Below, one piece after another: positions 15,070 through 22,634 of a stretch of 33,222 bases of DNA. The stretch comes from Croceibacterium sp. GTDB lineage: Bacteria; Pseudomonadota; Alphaproteobacteria; Sphingomonadales; Sphingomonadaceae. The notes below the pieces were generated by a model. It ran no database searches, was not told where the DNA came from, and worked only from the letters and a program-made list of their open reading frames with translations. The stretch's first letter is position 1, and every line of letters begins with the position of its first letter. The position numbers were made by a program, and so were the translations under genes. The stretch is from positions 1 through 33,222 of the forward strand of contig JANWHA010000024.1 of assembly GCA_025450635.1 (NCBI GenBank), read 5' to 3'.

Positions 15070-16705
15070 GGCACCCCTCTCTCCCCTCCCGCTTGCGGGA
15101 GGGGCCGGGGGAGGGGCAGTCCGCCAGCGGTGGTCAATCCCACCCCTAACCCCTCCCGCAAGCGGGAGGGGAATTGATGCTGAGCCTTGGGTCCTTACCG
15201 CCGAAACCGCGCACGGGCCGCGGATCGAGGCGGCGAACGATGCCGGGCTCGCCGCCGGGGCGCGGCCGGGGATGCGGCTCGCCGACGCGCGGGCGCTGTG
15301 CCCCGCGCTGAAGACCGCGCCGAGCGATCCGGCGGGCGACCGCGCGTTCCTCGAAACCCTCGCGCTGTGGGCGCAGCGCTGGGGGCCGTGGAGCGCGCTC
15401 GACCCGCCAGACGGATTGCTGGTCGACGTCAGCGCGGTCGCGCACCTGTTCGGCGGCGAGGAACGGCTACTGGCCGACGCGCAAGCGGCGTTCGCCCGGC
15501 GCGGGCTGACCGCCCGGCTGGCGATCGCGCCGACCGCCGGCGCGGCCTGGGCGCTGGCGCATTTCGGGCCGGAGCGGGCGATTCTTGAAAATCCTCCCCG
15601 GGACGGGGAGGGGGACCGTGCGCAGCACGGTGGAGGGGGCTCGCCTCACGCGCGGCGCCCGACCGAGGGCCCCCTCATGGAGGCCCTCGCCAACCTCCCC
15701 GTCGCCGCCTTGCGCCTCGATGACGACGTGCTCACCGTGCTGCGCCGGCTCGGGCTCAAGCGGATCGGGCAACTCACCACGATTGGCCGCGACGCGCTCC
15801 ACCGGCGTTTTCGCAGCCGCTCACCCGAGGCGAACCCGCTGGTCCGGCTCGACCAACTGCTCGGCCGCTTGGCCGAACCGCTGCTGCCGGTGGTCGCGGC
15901 GCCCGATCCGCTTGTCCAGCGCCGGCTGATGGAGCCGATCCGGCACCGCGAGTTGCTTGATCGCGTTCTGGCTGACCTCGCCGCCGACATGGCCCGCGAG
16001 CTGGAGAACAAGGCACTCGGCGCCCGGCGGCTCGAGCTGGGGCTGTGGCGCGTCGACGGCGAGGTGATCGTCCGCCGCCTCGAATTCGCCGCCGCAACGC
16101 GCGCTCCGGCCCACATCTGCCGCCTGTTCGCCGACAAGCTCGACGCTATCGACGCCGGCTTCGGCATCGAGCTGCTACGCCTGCGCGCGAGCTGGGCCGA
16201 GCCGCTGGCGCTGGCGCAAGGCGACATCGAAGCCGGCGTCGAGACGCAGGGCACTACCCTGGCCGAATGCATCGACCGGCTGAGCGTGCGGCTCGGCGAG
16301 AAGGCGGTGCGCCGCCCGGTCGCTTACGCCAGCCACATCCCCGAGCGAGCGCAACGTTGGCAGGCCCCGCTCGCGCCCGAGCCGGCGAGCCAGGGCGAGC
16401 TGGCCTTTCACCAGCGTCCGCTCAAGCTGCTCGACCGGCCCGAGACAATCGCCGTGCTCTACGCGACCCCGGATGGCTTCCCCCAACGCTTCCGCTGGCG
16501 CGGGCAAGTGCACGAGGTGGCCCGTGTCGAAGGCCCCGAACGCATCGCCCCCGAATGGTGGCGCGAGAAATCGACCGCTCGGCTGCGCGACTATTACCGG
16601 ATCGAGGATGGCGAGGGCCGCCGCTACTGGATCTACCGCCAGGGGCTCGACGGAGACGGCCGGGGCGGCCCGCCCGAATGGTTCCTGCAAGGGCTGTGCG
16701 CGTGA
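14966..16705 (+). CDS. imuB: ImuB, catalytically inactive Y-family polymerase homologue
   Basis: 579 aa from the ATG at 14966; ATGs at 14975 and 15014 (MAIWLSRLAIDRWRLSQ) are alternatives. All overlap imuA. ImuB links DnaE2 to the beta clamp in SOS translesion synthesis. The Y-family fold is visible, but the usual catalytic acids are replaced: AIWLSRLAIDRW at the first site and LLVDVSAVAHLFGGEE at the second. The HhH part contains VLRRLGLKRIGQL, and the C-terminus ends with WWREKSTARLRDYYRIEDGE and PPEWFLQGLCA. Two palindromic repeat elements are read through in frame, at about residues 40-69 and 209-246. They make the protein longer than normal without breaking the frame. Confidence 0.93.
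   Translation: MTDMSSPPIALPPRRIMAIWLSRLAIDRWRLSQAEAPLSPLPLAGGAGGGAVRQRWSIPPLTPPASGRGIDAEPWVLTAETAHGPRIEAANDAGLAAGARPGMRLADARALCPALKTAPSDPAGDRAFLETLALWAQRWGPWSALDPPDGLLVDVSAVAHLFGGEERLLADAQAAFARRGLTARLAIAPTAGAAWALAHFGPERAILENPPRDGEGDRAQHGGGGSPHARRPTEGPLMEALANLPVAALRLDDDVLTVLRRLGLKRIGQLTTIGRDALHRRFRSRSPEANPLVRLDQLLGRLAEPLLPVVAAPDPLVQRRLMEPIRHRELLDRVLADLAADMARELENKALGARRLELGLWRVDGEVIVRRLEFAAATRAPAHICRLFADKLDAIDAGFGIELLRLRASWAEPLALAQGDIEAGVETQGTTLAECIDRLSVRLGEKAVRRPVAYASHIPERAQRWQAPLAPEPASQGELAFHQRPLKLLDRPETIAVLYATPDGFPQRFRWRGQVHEVARVEGPERIAPEWWREKSTARLRDYYRIEDGEGRRYWIYRQGLDGDGRGGPPEWFLQGLCA
15083..15171. repeat. palindromic element type B inside imuB
   Basis: Two 22-nt arms (15083-15104 and 15150-15171) are exact reverse complements. 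Each is itself a hairpin: CCCCTCCCGC, a 2-nt loop, GCGGGAGGGG. About 45 nt lie between. The whole is read in frame as a Pro/Gly-rich stretch (LSPLPLAGGAGGG ... LTPPASGRG) between the first strand of ImuB and the conserved AETAHGPRIEAAND. Confidence 0.9.
15592..15702. repeat. palindromic element type A inside imuB (right arm degenerate)
   Basis: Left arm TCCTCCCCGGGACGGGGAGG (15592-15611) is identical to the left arm of the element in dnaE2 (20878-20897). The core contains ACCGTGC-GCA-GCACGGT and GACCGAGGGCCCCCTC. Only about 10 nt of the right arm (CCTCCCCGTC) remain, merging into the conserved ImuB LPVAALRL segment, so the right boundary is approximate. It is read in the same frame as in dnaE2: PPRDGEGDRA, HGGGGSPHA, RPTEGPL. 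Confidence 0.85.
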
Positions 16706-16710
16706 CTGGT

Positions 16711-17430
16711 TCAGCCGAGCGTTTCGAGCAATTTCAGGGCATCGCTTGCCGCGGCCGACGACGCCGTGTTGTCGAAGATGCACCACGCCTCGTCCTTGGT
16801 TGCGGCCGTCTGCAACGCTCCGGCATAGCCGCCGATGCGGTCGCCATAGCTCGAGCGGTATTTGACCGGCGAACCATGCAGCCGCCAATAGCTCAGCCCG
16901 CGCCACCCGCCTGGCTGCGCGGCGGCCTCACACACCGCCGGATCGGCTGCTACCCGGCACACCCGGCGCTCAACCAACAATGCCGAGGCTTGGTCATCGA
17001 ACCAGCTCGCATGACGCGGCTCGCAAGCTATCGCAGCGGAACAGCGCTTGCCGAGCGCGGCGAAGAAGCGCGTGGCGGTGGGCGCGTCGAATTCCAGCTT
17101 CGGCGGCAACTGGACCAGCACCACCGCCAGCTTTTCGCCCAGGGTTCCGGCCTGAGCCATGAACTCATCGAGCAAATGAGCGCAGTCCACCAACTTGCGT
17201 TCATGAGTGATTGTCTTGGGAAGCTTGGCCGAGAAGCGGAATTCGTCGGGCACACTGTCGCGCCAGCGCTGCCAGGTCGAGATGCGATGGGGCCGGTGAA
17301 ACGAGCTGTTGATCTCGGCGACGGGGAAACGGCTGGCATAACGCTCCAGCGCGGTTCCCTGCGCGGGAAAGGCGTCCGCAACCTGTCGCGGAATGCTCCA
17401 GCCTGCCGTGCCGATGCGGATCGAAGTCAT
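16711..17430 (-). CDS. DUF72 (YecE-like) TIM-barrel protein
   Basis: A 239-aa DUF72 protein of unknown biochemical function. Typical stretches are IRIGTAGWSIPR at the N-terminus, LERYASRFPVAEINSSFHRP, FRFSAKLPKTITHERKL and VVLVQLPPKLEFD. The C-terminal part has YWRLHGSPVKYRSSYGD and WCIFDNTA. It ends 5 nt from imuB (convergent) and starts 153 nt from udgX (divergent). Its upstream region contains the LexA box of udgX-dnaE2, so SOS control of this gene is plausible. It has no signal peptide or membrane segment. Assignment to the family is firm; function is unknown. Confidence 0.9.
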   Translation of the reverse strand: MTSIRIGTAGWSIPRQVADAFPAQGTALERYASRFPVAEINSSFHRPHRISTWQRWRDSVPDEFRFSAKLPKTITHERKLVDCAHLLDEFMAQAGTLGEKLAVVLVQLPPKLEFDAPTATRFFAALGKRCSAAIACEPRHASWFDDQASALLVERRVCRVAADPAVCEAAAQPGGWRGLSYWRLHGSPVKYRSSYGDRIGGYAGALQTAATKDEAWCIFDNTASSAAASDALKLLETLG

Positions 17431-17496
17431 GATCTTTCAACCCGTGGGCCGGCGATGAGTTGTGCAACAGGCAAAGGGTTGGCGCAAGTGGGATTG

Positions 17497-17511
17497 GAAC
17501 ATATAAGGAAC
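17497..17511. promoter_or_regulatory. LexA (SOS) box of udgX-dnaE2, possibly shared with DUF72 gene
   Basis: GAAC-ATATAAG-GAAC, an exact alphaproteobacterial LexA site. It lies 66 nt from the DUF72 start and 72 nt from the udgX start in a 153-nt divergent intergenic region, so it could control both directions. Confidence 0.9.
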
Positions 17512-17583
17512 AAGCGAGTCGCTTCGAACCTTGCTTTCCCCCACGCGTTGGAAAGTCGGGGGCAAGCCACACGAGATGAAACG

Positions 17584-18213
17584 ATGACCCAGACCCTGCT
17601 CGACACCGATGAACGCCCGGCGACACTCAGCGGCATCGCCAAGGCGATCCACGAATGCCGCCGCTGCCCGATCGGCTTCCTCGACAACCAGGCGGTGCCG
17701 GGGGCGGGGCTCAAGAAAGCGGCGCTGATGGTCGTCGGCGAGCAGCCGGGCGACCAGGAAGACCTTGCCGGCAAGCCGTTCGTCGGACCGTCGGGGCAAT
17801 TGCTCGACCGCTACATGGTTGAGGCGGGGATCGACCGGCGCCAGGTCTACGTCACCAACGCGGTCAAGCACTTCAAGTTCGTCTGGCGCGGCAAGCGGCG
17901 GCTGCACCAGTCACCGACCTCGGGCGAGATCGACGTGTGCCGCTTCTGGCTCGACGGTGAGCGAGCCATCGTCAGGCCGCAACTGATCCTCGCCCTCGGT
18001 ACCAGCGCGGCGCGCGGGGTGCTGGGCAAGGCGGCGACGATCTCCAAGGCGCGCGGCCACCCCATCTCGCTCGCCGACGGGACCGAAGCCTGGGTCACCG
18101 CGCACCCGTCCTACCTGTTGCGCCTCAAGGACGAGATGAAGCGCGAGCAGGAGCGGCTGTTCCGCGCCGATCTCGCTGCCGTCGCCGAACGGCTGGCGGA
18201 GCTGGCGGGATGA
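17584..18213 (+). CDS. udgX: UdgX, self-crosslinking uracil-DNA glycosylase
   Basis: A 209-aa protein of the UdgX branch of the uracil-DNA glycosylase superfamily. Motif A is GEQPGDQED (residues 52-60), the UdgX/family 4-like form. The UdgX-specific loop RGKRRLHQSP (102-111) contains KRRLH, whose His108 corresponds to the mycobacterial residue that binds covalently to the excised site. Motif B is HPSYLLR (174-180). Cysteines 25, 28 and 119 could ligate an Fe-S cluster, although family 4 enzymes usually show four Cys. UdgX removes uracil and stays attached to the abasic site. The gene follows an exact LexA box and precedes dnaE2 by 1 nt, tying it to the SOS mutasome. Confidence 0.9.
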   Translation: MTQTLLDTDERPATLSGIAKAIHECRRCPIGFLDNQAVPGAGLKKAALMVVGEQPGDQEDLAGKPFVGPSGQLLDRYMVEAGIDRRQVYVTNAVKHFKFVWRGKRRLHQSPTSGEIDVCRFWLDGERAIVRPQLILALGTSAARGVLGKAATISKARGHPISLADGTEAWVTAHPSYLLRLKDEMKREQERLFRADLAAVAERLAELAG

Positions 18214-18214
18214 C

Positions 18215-21200
18215 ATGCCCGAAACTCCGCTCACCCCTGATAAACGCCGGATCGAGGCCGATCCCGCCACGATAGCCCCGCCACCGCGGGCGGCGTTCGT
18301 CGAGCTGGGGCTGATGAGCTGCTTCACCTTCCTGCGCGGGGCGTCGGACGCGGTCGACCTCGTGCTGACCGCGCGCGAACTCGGCTACGATGCGCTCGGC
18401 ATCGCCGATGCGAACTCGATGGCCGGCGTGGTGCGCGTGCACACCGAGGCGAAGACGCTCAAGCTGCGCCCGCTCATCGGTTGCCGGGTCGAGACCGTCG
18501 AAGGCTTCGCCTTTCTCGCCTACCCGACCGACCGCGCGGCTTATGGACGGCTGTGCCGGCTGATCTCGGCCGGGCGGATGGGCACGCTCGACGGCGGCTG
18601 GCAGGCGAAGGGGGTGTGCGAGATTTCGCTGTCGATGCTGGCGGCGCATTCCGAAGGCGTGCAGCTGATCCTGCTGCCACCGGAGGATCTCGATGCCGAG
18701 TTCACGATCGAGGTCGAGAGCAATGTCATTCCGTTTCCCAACTCCCGTCACCCCGGCCCCCAAGCCGGGGTCCCGCTTGGTTCGAGCGCGGCGCTGGAAG
18801 GAAGCGGGACCCCGGATCAAGTCCGGGGTGACGAGGAAAGGAAGGCGACGTTCAGAGGCGCGTTCGACGACGTGCTCCCCCGCCTGACAGACCGGTTCCC
18901 CACCCTCCGCCATCTCGCCGCGTCGTACCTCTACACCGGCGACGACATTGCCCGGCTCGACCGGCTCGACGCGCTGGCGCGGGCGAACGGCCTCGCGCTG
19001 CTCGCCACCAACGACGTCCACTACCACGCCCCCGAACGGCGCCCGCTGCAGGACGTGATGACGGCGATTCGCCACAAGACCACGGTCGCCGATGCCGGGC
19101 ACTTGCTGCACGCCAATGCCGAGCGGCACCTGAAGTCTCCGGAAGAAATGCAGCGCTTGTTCGCTCGCTGGCCGCACGCGATCGCGGCGGCGCGCGAGGT
19201 GGCCGATGCCTGCGCCTTCAGCCTCGATGAGCTGAAGTACGAATACCCGCAGAAGGGCTATCCCGCGGGGCTGACGGCGCAGGAGTACCTGGCGCAGAAG
19301 ACCTGGGAAGGCGCCGAATGGCGCTATCCCGAAGGCGTCCGCGCCGACGTGAAGGCGACGCTCAAGCGCGAGCTGGCGCTGATCGGCAAGCTGAATATCG
19401 CGCCCTATTTCCTGACCATCAAGGAGATCGTCGACTTCGCTCGCGCGCAGGAGCCGCCGATCCTGTGCCAGGGGCGCGGTAGTGCGGCGAATTCGGCGGT
19501 GTGCTTCTGCCTCGGCATCACCGAGGTCGATCCGGCCGAGCACCAGCTGCTGTTCGACCGCTTCATCTCCGAGGAACGCACCGAGCCGCCCGACATCGAC
19601 GTCGATTTCGAGCACGAGCGGCGCGAGGAGGTGATCCAGCACATCTACCAGGAATACGGCCGCGACCGCGCGGGCCTGTGCGCGACGGTGATCCATTACC
19701 GCCCGCGCATGGCGATCCGCGAAGTGGGCAAGGCAATGGGCCTCAGCGAGGATGTGACCGGGATGCTCGCCCGCACGGTGTGGGGCGGCCACGGCGACGC
19801 CATCGACGAGGAGCATGTCCGGCGCGAGACCGGGCTGGATCTGTCGGATCCGCACCTGCGGCGCGTGCTCAAGCTGACCGAGCAGATGATCGGCATGCCG
19901 CGCCACCTGTCGCAGCACGTCGGCGGCTTCATCCTGACCGACAAGCTGCTCACCGAGACGGTGTCGATCGGCAACGGCGCGATGCCCGAGCGCAGCTTCA
20001 TCGAATGGGACAAGGACGACATCGACGACCTCGGCATCTTCAAGGTCGACGTGCTCGCACTGGGCATGCTGACGTGCATCAGGAAAGCGCTCGACCTTGT
20101 CGAGCAGCACCACGATCGCCCGCTGACGCTGGCGACGGTGCCGCAGGAGGACCCGGCGGTCTACGACATGCTGTGCCGGGCGGATTCGGTCGGCGTGTTC
20201 CAGGTCGAGAGCCGGGCGCAGATGAACATGCTGCCGCGCCTGCGCCCGCGCGAATTCTACGACCTGGTGGTCGAGGTGGCGATCGTCCGCCCGGGACCGA
20301 TCCAGGGCGACATGGTCCATCCGTACTTGAAGGCGCGCAAGGCGCAGCGGGAAGGGAAGGCCCAGCTGGCGCTGCCGGGGCCCTCGCCGGAGCACGGGCC
20401 GGCGGACGAGCTGTCGTCGATCCTTGGGCGCACTTACGGGGTGCCGATCTTCCAGGAACAGGCGATGAAGATCGCCCTCGACGCGGCCAGGTTCTCGCCG
20501 GGCGAGGCCAACCAGTTGAGGAAGGCGATGGCGACCTTCCGTTCGCGCGGGATGGTCCATGCCCACGAAGGCAAGATGGTCGGGCGGATGGTCGCGCGCG
20601 GCTACGATCCCGAGTTCGCCCAGCGTTGCTTCAACCAGATCAAGGGCTTCGGCGAATACGGCTTCCCGGAGAGCCACGCGGCCAGCTTCGCCCACCTGGT
20701 TTACGTGTCGAGCTGGCTGAAATGCCATTACCCGGCAGCGTTCGCGGCGGCGCTGCTCAATTCGCAGCCGATGGGGTTTTACGCCCCGGCGCAAATCGTC
20801 CGCGACGCCGCGGAGCATGGCGTCGCCGTGCTGCCGGCGGATGTGAATGCGAGCGAGTGGGACTGCACTTTGGAAGTTCCTCCCCGGGACGGGGAGGGGG
20901 ACCGTGCGAAGCATGGTGGAGGGGGTTCTCCACACGCGCTGCGCCCGACCGAGGGCCCCCTCCGTCAGCCCTGCGGGCTGCCACCTCCCCGTCCCGGGGA
21001 GGATCGCATCGCCCTCCGCCTTGGCCTGCGCCAGGTCGACGGCTTGCCCGAGCATGTCGCGGCGCAGTTGGTGGCGGCGCGGCTGGCGGGCGGAGCTTAT
21101 CGCGACGTCGCCGACTTGCGCGACCGGGCGAAGCTGGGCCCGTCGCATATCGAGCGCCTCGCCGCGGCGGATTGCTTCTCCTCGCTGGCGATCCCGCGGC

Positions 21201-21877
21201 GGCAGGCTTTGTGGCACGCGCGGACGCTGATCGGAGCGCCCGAGCTGCCGCTGTTCGCCGCCGCGCGCGAGCGGGAGGAGGGGCCCGAGCGGCAAGCCAC
21301 TGCCCTGCCGGTGATGCCCCTCAGCGAGGAAGTCATCGCCGATTACCAGACCCAGCGCCTCAGCCTGAAGGCCCATCCGATGAGCTTTCTGCGCGCGTCG
21401 CTGGTTGCGCGCGGGTTTGTCCGCGCGGCTGACCTGAAGGCCCGCAAGAGCCGCTCGATGGTCAACCTCGCCGGGGTGGTGCTGATTCGCCAGCGGCCCG
21501 GCTCGGCCAAGGGGGTGGTGTTCATCACGCTGGAGGACGAGACCGGCGTCGCCAACCTCGTGATCTGGCCCGATACGATGGAGAAATACCGCAAGGTGGT
21601 GATGGGCGCGCGGTTGATCGAAGTGCGCGGGCGGATCGAAACCGAGGAAGATGTGATCCACGTCATCGCCGCGCACCTGGTCGACGCGACCGGCGAGCTG
21701 GGCAAGCTGTCGGATGACCTGTTGCAGCCGGCGCTGGCCCACGGCGACCACGCGGGCCCCCACGGCCCGCCGGTCGCCAGGCCACACCAGCCGCCGGCGC
21801 CCGAGGAGCGGCAGACATTCCATCACGGCCATCCGCGCGACGTGCGGATCATACCCAAGTCGCGCGATTTCCATTAG
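18215..21877 (+). CDS. dnaE2: error-prone DNA polymerase III alpha subunit DnaE2
   Basis: A 1220-aa C-family polymerase (ImuC) used for SOS translesion synthesis with ImuA and ImuB. The N-terminal PHP domain starts at FVELGLMSCFTFLRGAS. The polymerase acidic motif is PDIDVDF (residues 459-465), with a further Asp in FKVDVLALG (about 612). The palm/fingers stretch RPGPIQGDMVHPYL and FNQIKGFGEYGFPESHAASFA are characteristic of DnaE2, as is the C-terminal OB fold (FITLEDETGVANLVIW). It starts 1 nt after udgX. Two palindromic elements are read through in frame at about residues 178-207 (PHP region) and 888-930 (before the HhH part), which accounts for the extra length. Confidence 0.96.
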   Translation: MPETPLTPDKRRIEADPATIAPPPRAAFVELGLMSCFTFLRGASDAVDLVLTARELGYDALGIADANSMAGVVRVHTEAKTLKLRPLIGCRVETVEGFAFLAYPTDRAAYGRLCRLISAGRMGTLDGGWQAKGVCEISLSMLAAHSEGVQLILLPPEDLDAEFTIEVESNVIPFPNSRHPGPQAGVPLGSSAALEGSGTPDQVRGDEERKATFRGAFDDVLPRLTDRFPTLRHLAASYLYTGDDIARLDRLDALARANGLALLATNDVHYHAPERRPLQDVMTAIRHKTTVADAGHLLHANAERHLKSPEEMQRLFARWPHAIAAAREVADACAFSLDELKYEYPQKGYPAGLTAQEYLAQKTWEGAEWRYPEGVRADVKATLKRELALIGKLNIAPYFLTIKEIVDFARAQEPPILCQGRGSAANSAVCFCLGITEVDPAEHQLLFDRFISEERTEPPDIDVDFEHERREEVIQHIYQEYGRDRAGLCATVIHYRPRMAIREVGKAMGLSEDVTGMLARTVWGGHGDAIDEEHVRRETGLDLSDPHLRRVLKLTEQMIGMPRHLSQHVGGFILTDKLLTETVSIGNGAMPERSFIEWDKDDIDDLGIFKVDVLALGMLTCIRKALDLVEQHHDRPLTLATVPQEDPAVYDMLCRADSVGVFQVESRAQMNMLPRLRPREFYDLVVEVAIVRPGPIQGDMVHPYLKARKAQREGKAQLALPGPSPEHGPADELSSILGRTYGVPIFQEQAMKIALDAARFSPGEANQLRKAMATFRSRGMVHAHEGKMVGRMVARGYDPEFAQRCFNQIKGFGEYGFPESHAASFAHLVYVSSWLKCHYPAAFAAALLNSQPMGFYAPAQIVRDAAEHGVAVLPADVNASEWDCTLEVPPRDGEGDRAKHGGGGSPHALRPTEGPLRQPCGLPPPRPGEDRIALRLGLRQVDGLPEHVAAQLVAARLAGGAYRDVADLRDRAKLGPSHIERLAAADCFSSLAIPRRQALWHARTLIGAPELPLFAAAREREEGPERQATALPVMPLSEEVIADYQTQRLSLKAHPMSFLRASLVARGFVRAADLKARKSRSMVNLAGVVLIRQRPGSAKGVVFITLEDETGVANLVIWPDTMEKYRKVVMGARLIEVRGRIETEEDVIHVIAAHLVDATGELGKLSDDLLQPALAHGDHAGPHGPPVARPHQPPAPEERQTFHHGHPRDVRIIPKSRDFH
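18746..18833. repeat. palindromic element type C inside dnaE2
   Basis: Left arm 18746-18778 and right arm 18801-18833 are near-perfect reverse complements: CGTCACCCCGG...CCGGGGTCCCGCTT on the left and its complement on the right. Each arm also holds an internal CCCCGG...CCGGGG hairpin. It is read in frame as about 30 residues (SRHPGPQAGVPLGSS ... GTPDQVRGDE) in the PHP domain region. The sequence type is unrelated to the other elements here. Confidence 0.9.
20878..21003. repeat. palindromic element type A inside dnaE2 (complete)
   Basis: Bounded by perfect 20-nt inverted arms, 20878-20897 and 20984-21003. Inside are ACCGTGC-GAA-GCATGGT and CAGCCC-TGC-GGGCTG hairpins. The core matches the imuB copy at most positions. 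It is read in frame as 42 residues: PPRDGEGDRA, HGGGGSPHA, RPTEGPL, then a tail (RQPCGLPPPRPGED) missing from the imuB copy. It separates DVNASEWDCTLE from ALRLGLRQVDGL, which are normally nearly adjacent. Confidence 0.92.
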
Positions 21878-21901
21878 CCGCCCCCGACGCCAGGGAAGGA
21901 C

Positions 21902-22528
21902 ATGATCGATCCAGCAAAACTCGCCGCGTTCGCCCTCGTATCGGGCATGACCAGCCTGGTTCCCGGCCCGTCGATGCTGTTCGTGATGGGCCAGGCGATG
22001 TGGCGCGGCACGCGCTCGGGCGCCGCGGCGCTGGCGGGGGTGCAGCTCGGCTATATCTTCTGGTGGGTCCTCGCCGCGCTCGGCCTGGGCACGCTGGCGG
22101 CGGCCGTTCCGCTCGCCTTCCGCCTGCTGGCGATTGCCGGCGCGGCCTATCTCGGGTGGCTCGGCGCGCAGGCTCTGAGCCATGCCGGGGCCGCCACGGA
22201 GAACGGCGGCACACCTGCCCGCCAGCCGTCGGCGCATCCCTTCCGCGATGGGGTGTTCGTCGCGATGAGCAATCCCAAGGCGCTGGTCTACATCGTCGCC
22301 CTGTTGCCGCCGTTCGTCGATCCGAAGAGCCCGGTGGTGCCGCAACTAGCGCTGCTGGGGGCGGTCGCGCTGGCCATCGATATTGCGCTCGGCGCGCTCT
22401 ACATCGGCGCTGGCAGCCGCCTCTCCGCGGCGATGACGCGGGCGCACACGCGGCGGTGGCTCGATCGCGGCGTGGGCGCGATCTTCATCGCCATCGCGCT
22501 CGCCATCCTGGTCGAACTGTTCCGCTGA
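21902..22528 (+). CDS. LysE/RhtB-family amino-acid exporter
   Basis: A 208-aa inner-membrane protein with about six hydrophobic helices. The N-terminus has the family motif VSGMTSLVPGPSMLFVMGQA (the G-x-x-x-x-PGP-x-x pattern of LysE/RhtB) and the middle has FVAMSNPKALVYIVALLPPFV, the conserved NPK motif. Family members export lysine, homoserine, threonine or similar metabolites; the substrate cannot be assigned. The ATG at 21902 follows GGGAAGGA. It lies 24 nt after dnaE2 on the same strand, so it could be partly cotranscribed with the SOS operon, though functional linkage is not expected. Confidence 0.9.
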   Translation: MIDPAKLAAFALVSGMTSLVPGPSMLFVMGQAMWRGTRSGAAALAGVQLGYIFWWVLAALGLGTLAAAVPLAFRLLAIAGAAYLGWLGAQALSHAGAATENGGTPARQPSAHPFRDGVFVAMSNPKALVYIVALLPPFVDPKSPVVPQLALLGAVALAIDIALGALYIGAGSRLSAAMTRAHTRRWLDRGVGAIFIAIALAILVELFR

Positions 22529-22634
22529 GCGCGTCGCGGCGCGGCAGTGGGGGACGGGCGAGCCACGCGGAGTTGCGCCGCCGGGCCATATCGGGCATCG
22601 GCAAAGCCCGGGGGACGCCTCAGGAGGAATGTTG

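Noticed and set aside
14966-16705. imuB and dnaE2 as pseudogenes because of the inserts
   Set aside because: Both frames are open throughout, the remaining domains are intact and the upstream LexA boxes are perfect.
16045-17583. Long plus-strand frame running from imuB through the DUF72 gene into udgX
   Set aside because: Only the last 209 codons have UDG motifs. The upstream part is an out-of-frame shadow of imuB and an antisense shadow of DUF72.
15592-21003. CRISPR array suggested by the repeated GC-rich palindromes
   Set aside because: The copies are far apart, of three sequence types, lack regular spacers and have no cas genes nearby.
15083-21003. Insertion sequences or MITEs inside imuB and dnaE2
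   Set aside because: There is no transposase and I could not see target-site duplications flanking the arms. The doublet-hairpin form suits REP/BIME-like elements better, though a MITE origin is not excluded.
18125-22345. A 1406-codon open frame on the minus strand opposite dnaE2
   Set aside because: It mirrors the dnaE2 codon structure in GC-rich DNA, has low-complexity Arg/His/Gln-rich translation and shows no family motif. dnaE2 on the plus strand is unmistakable.
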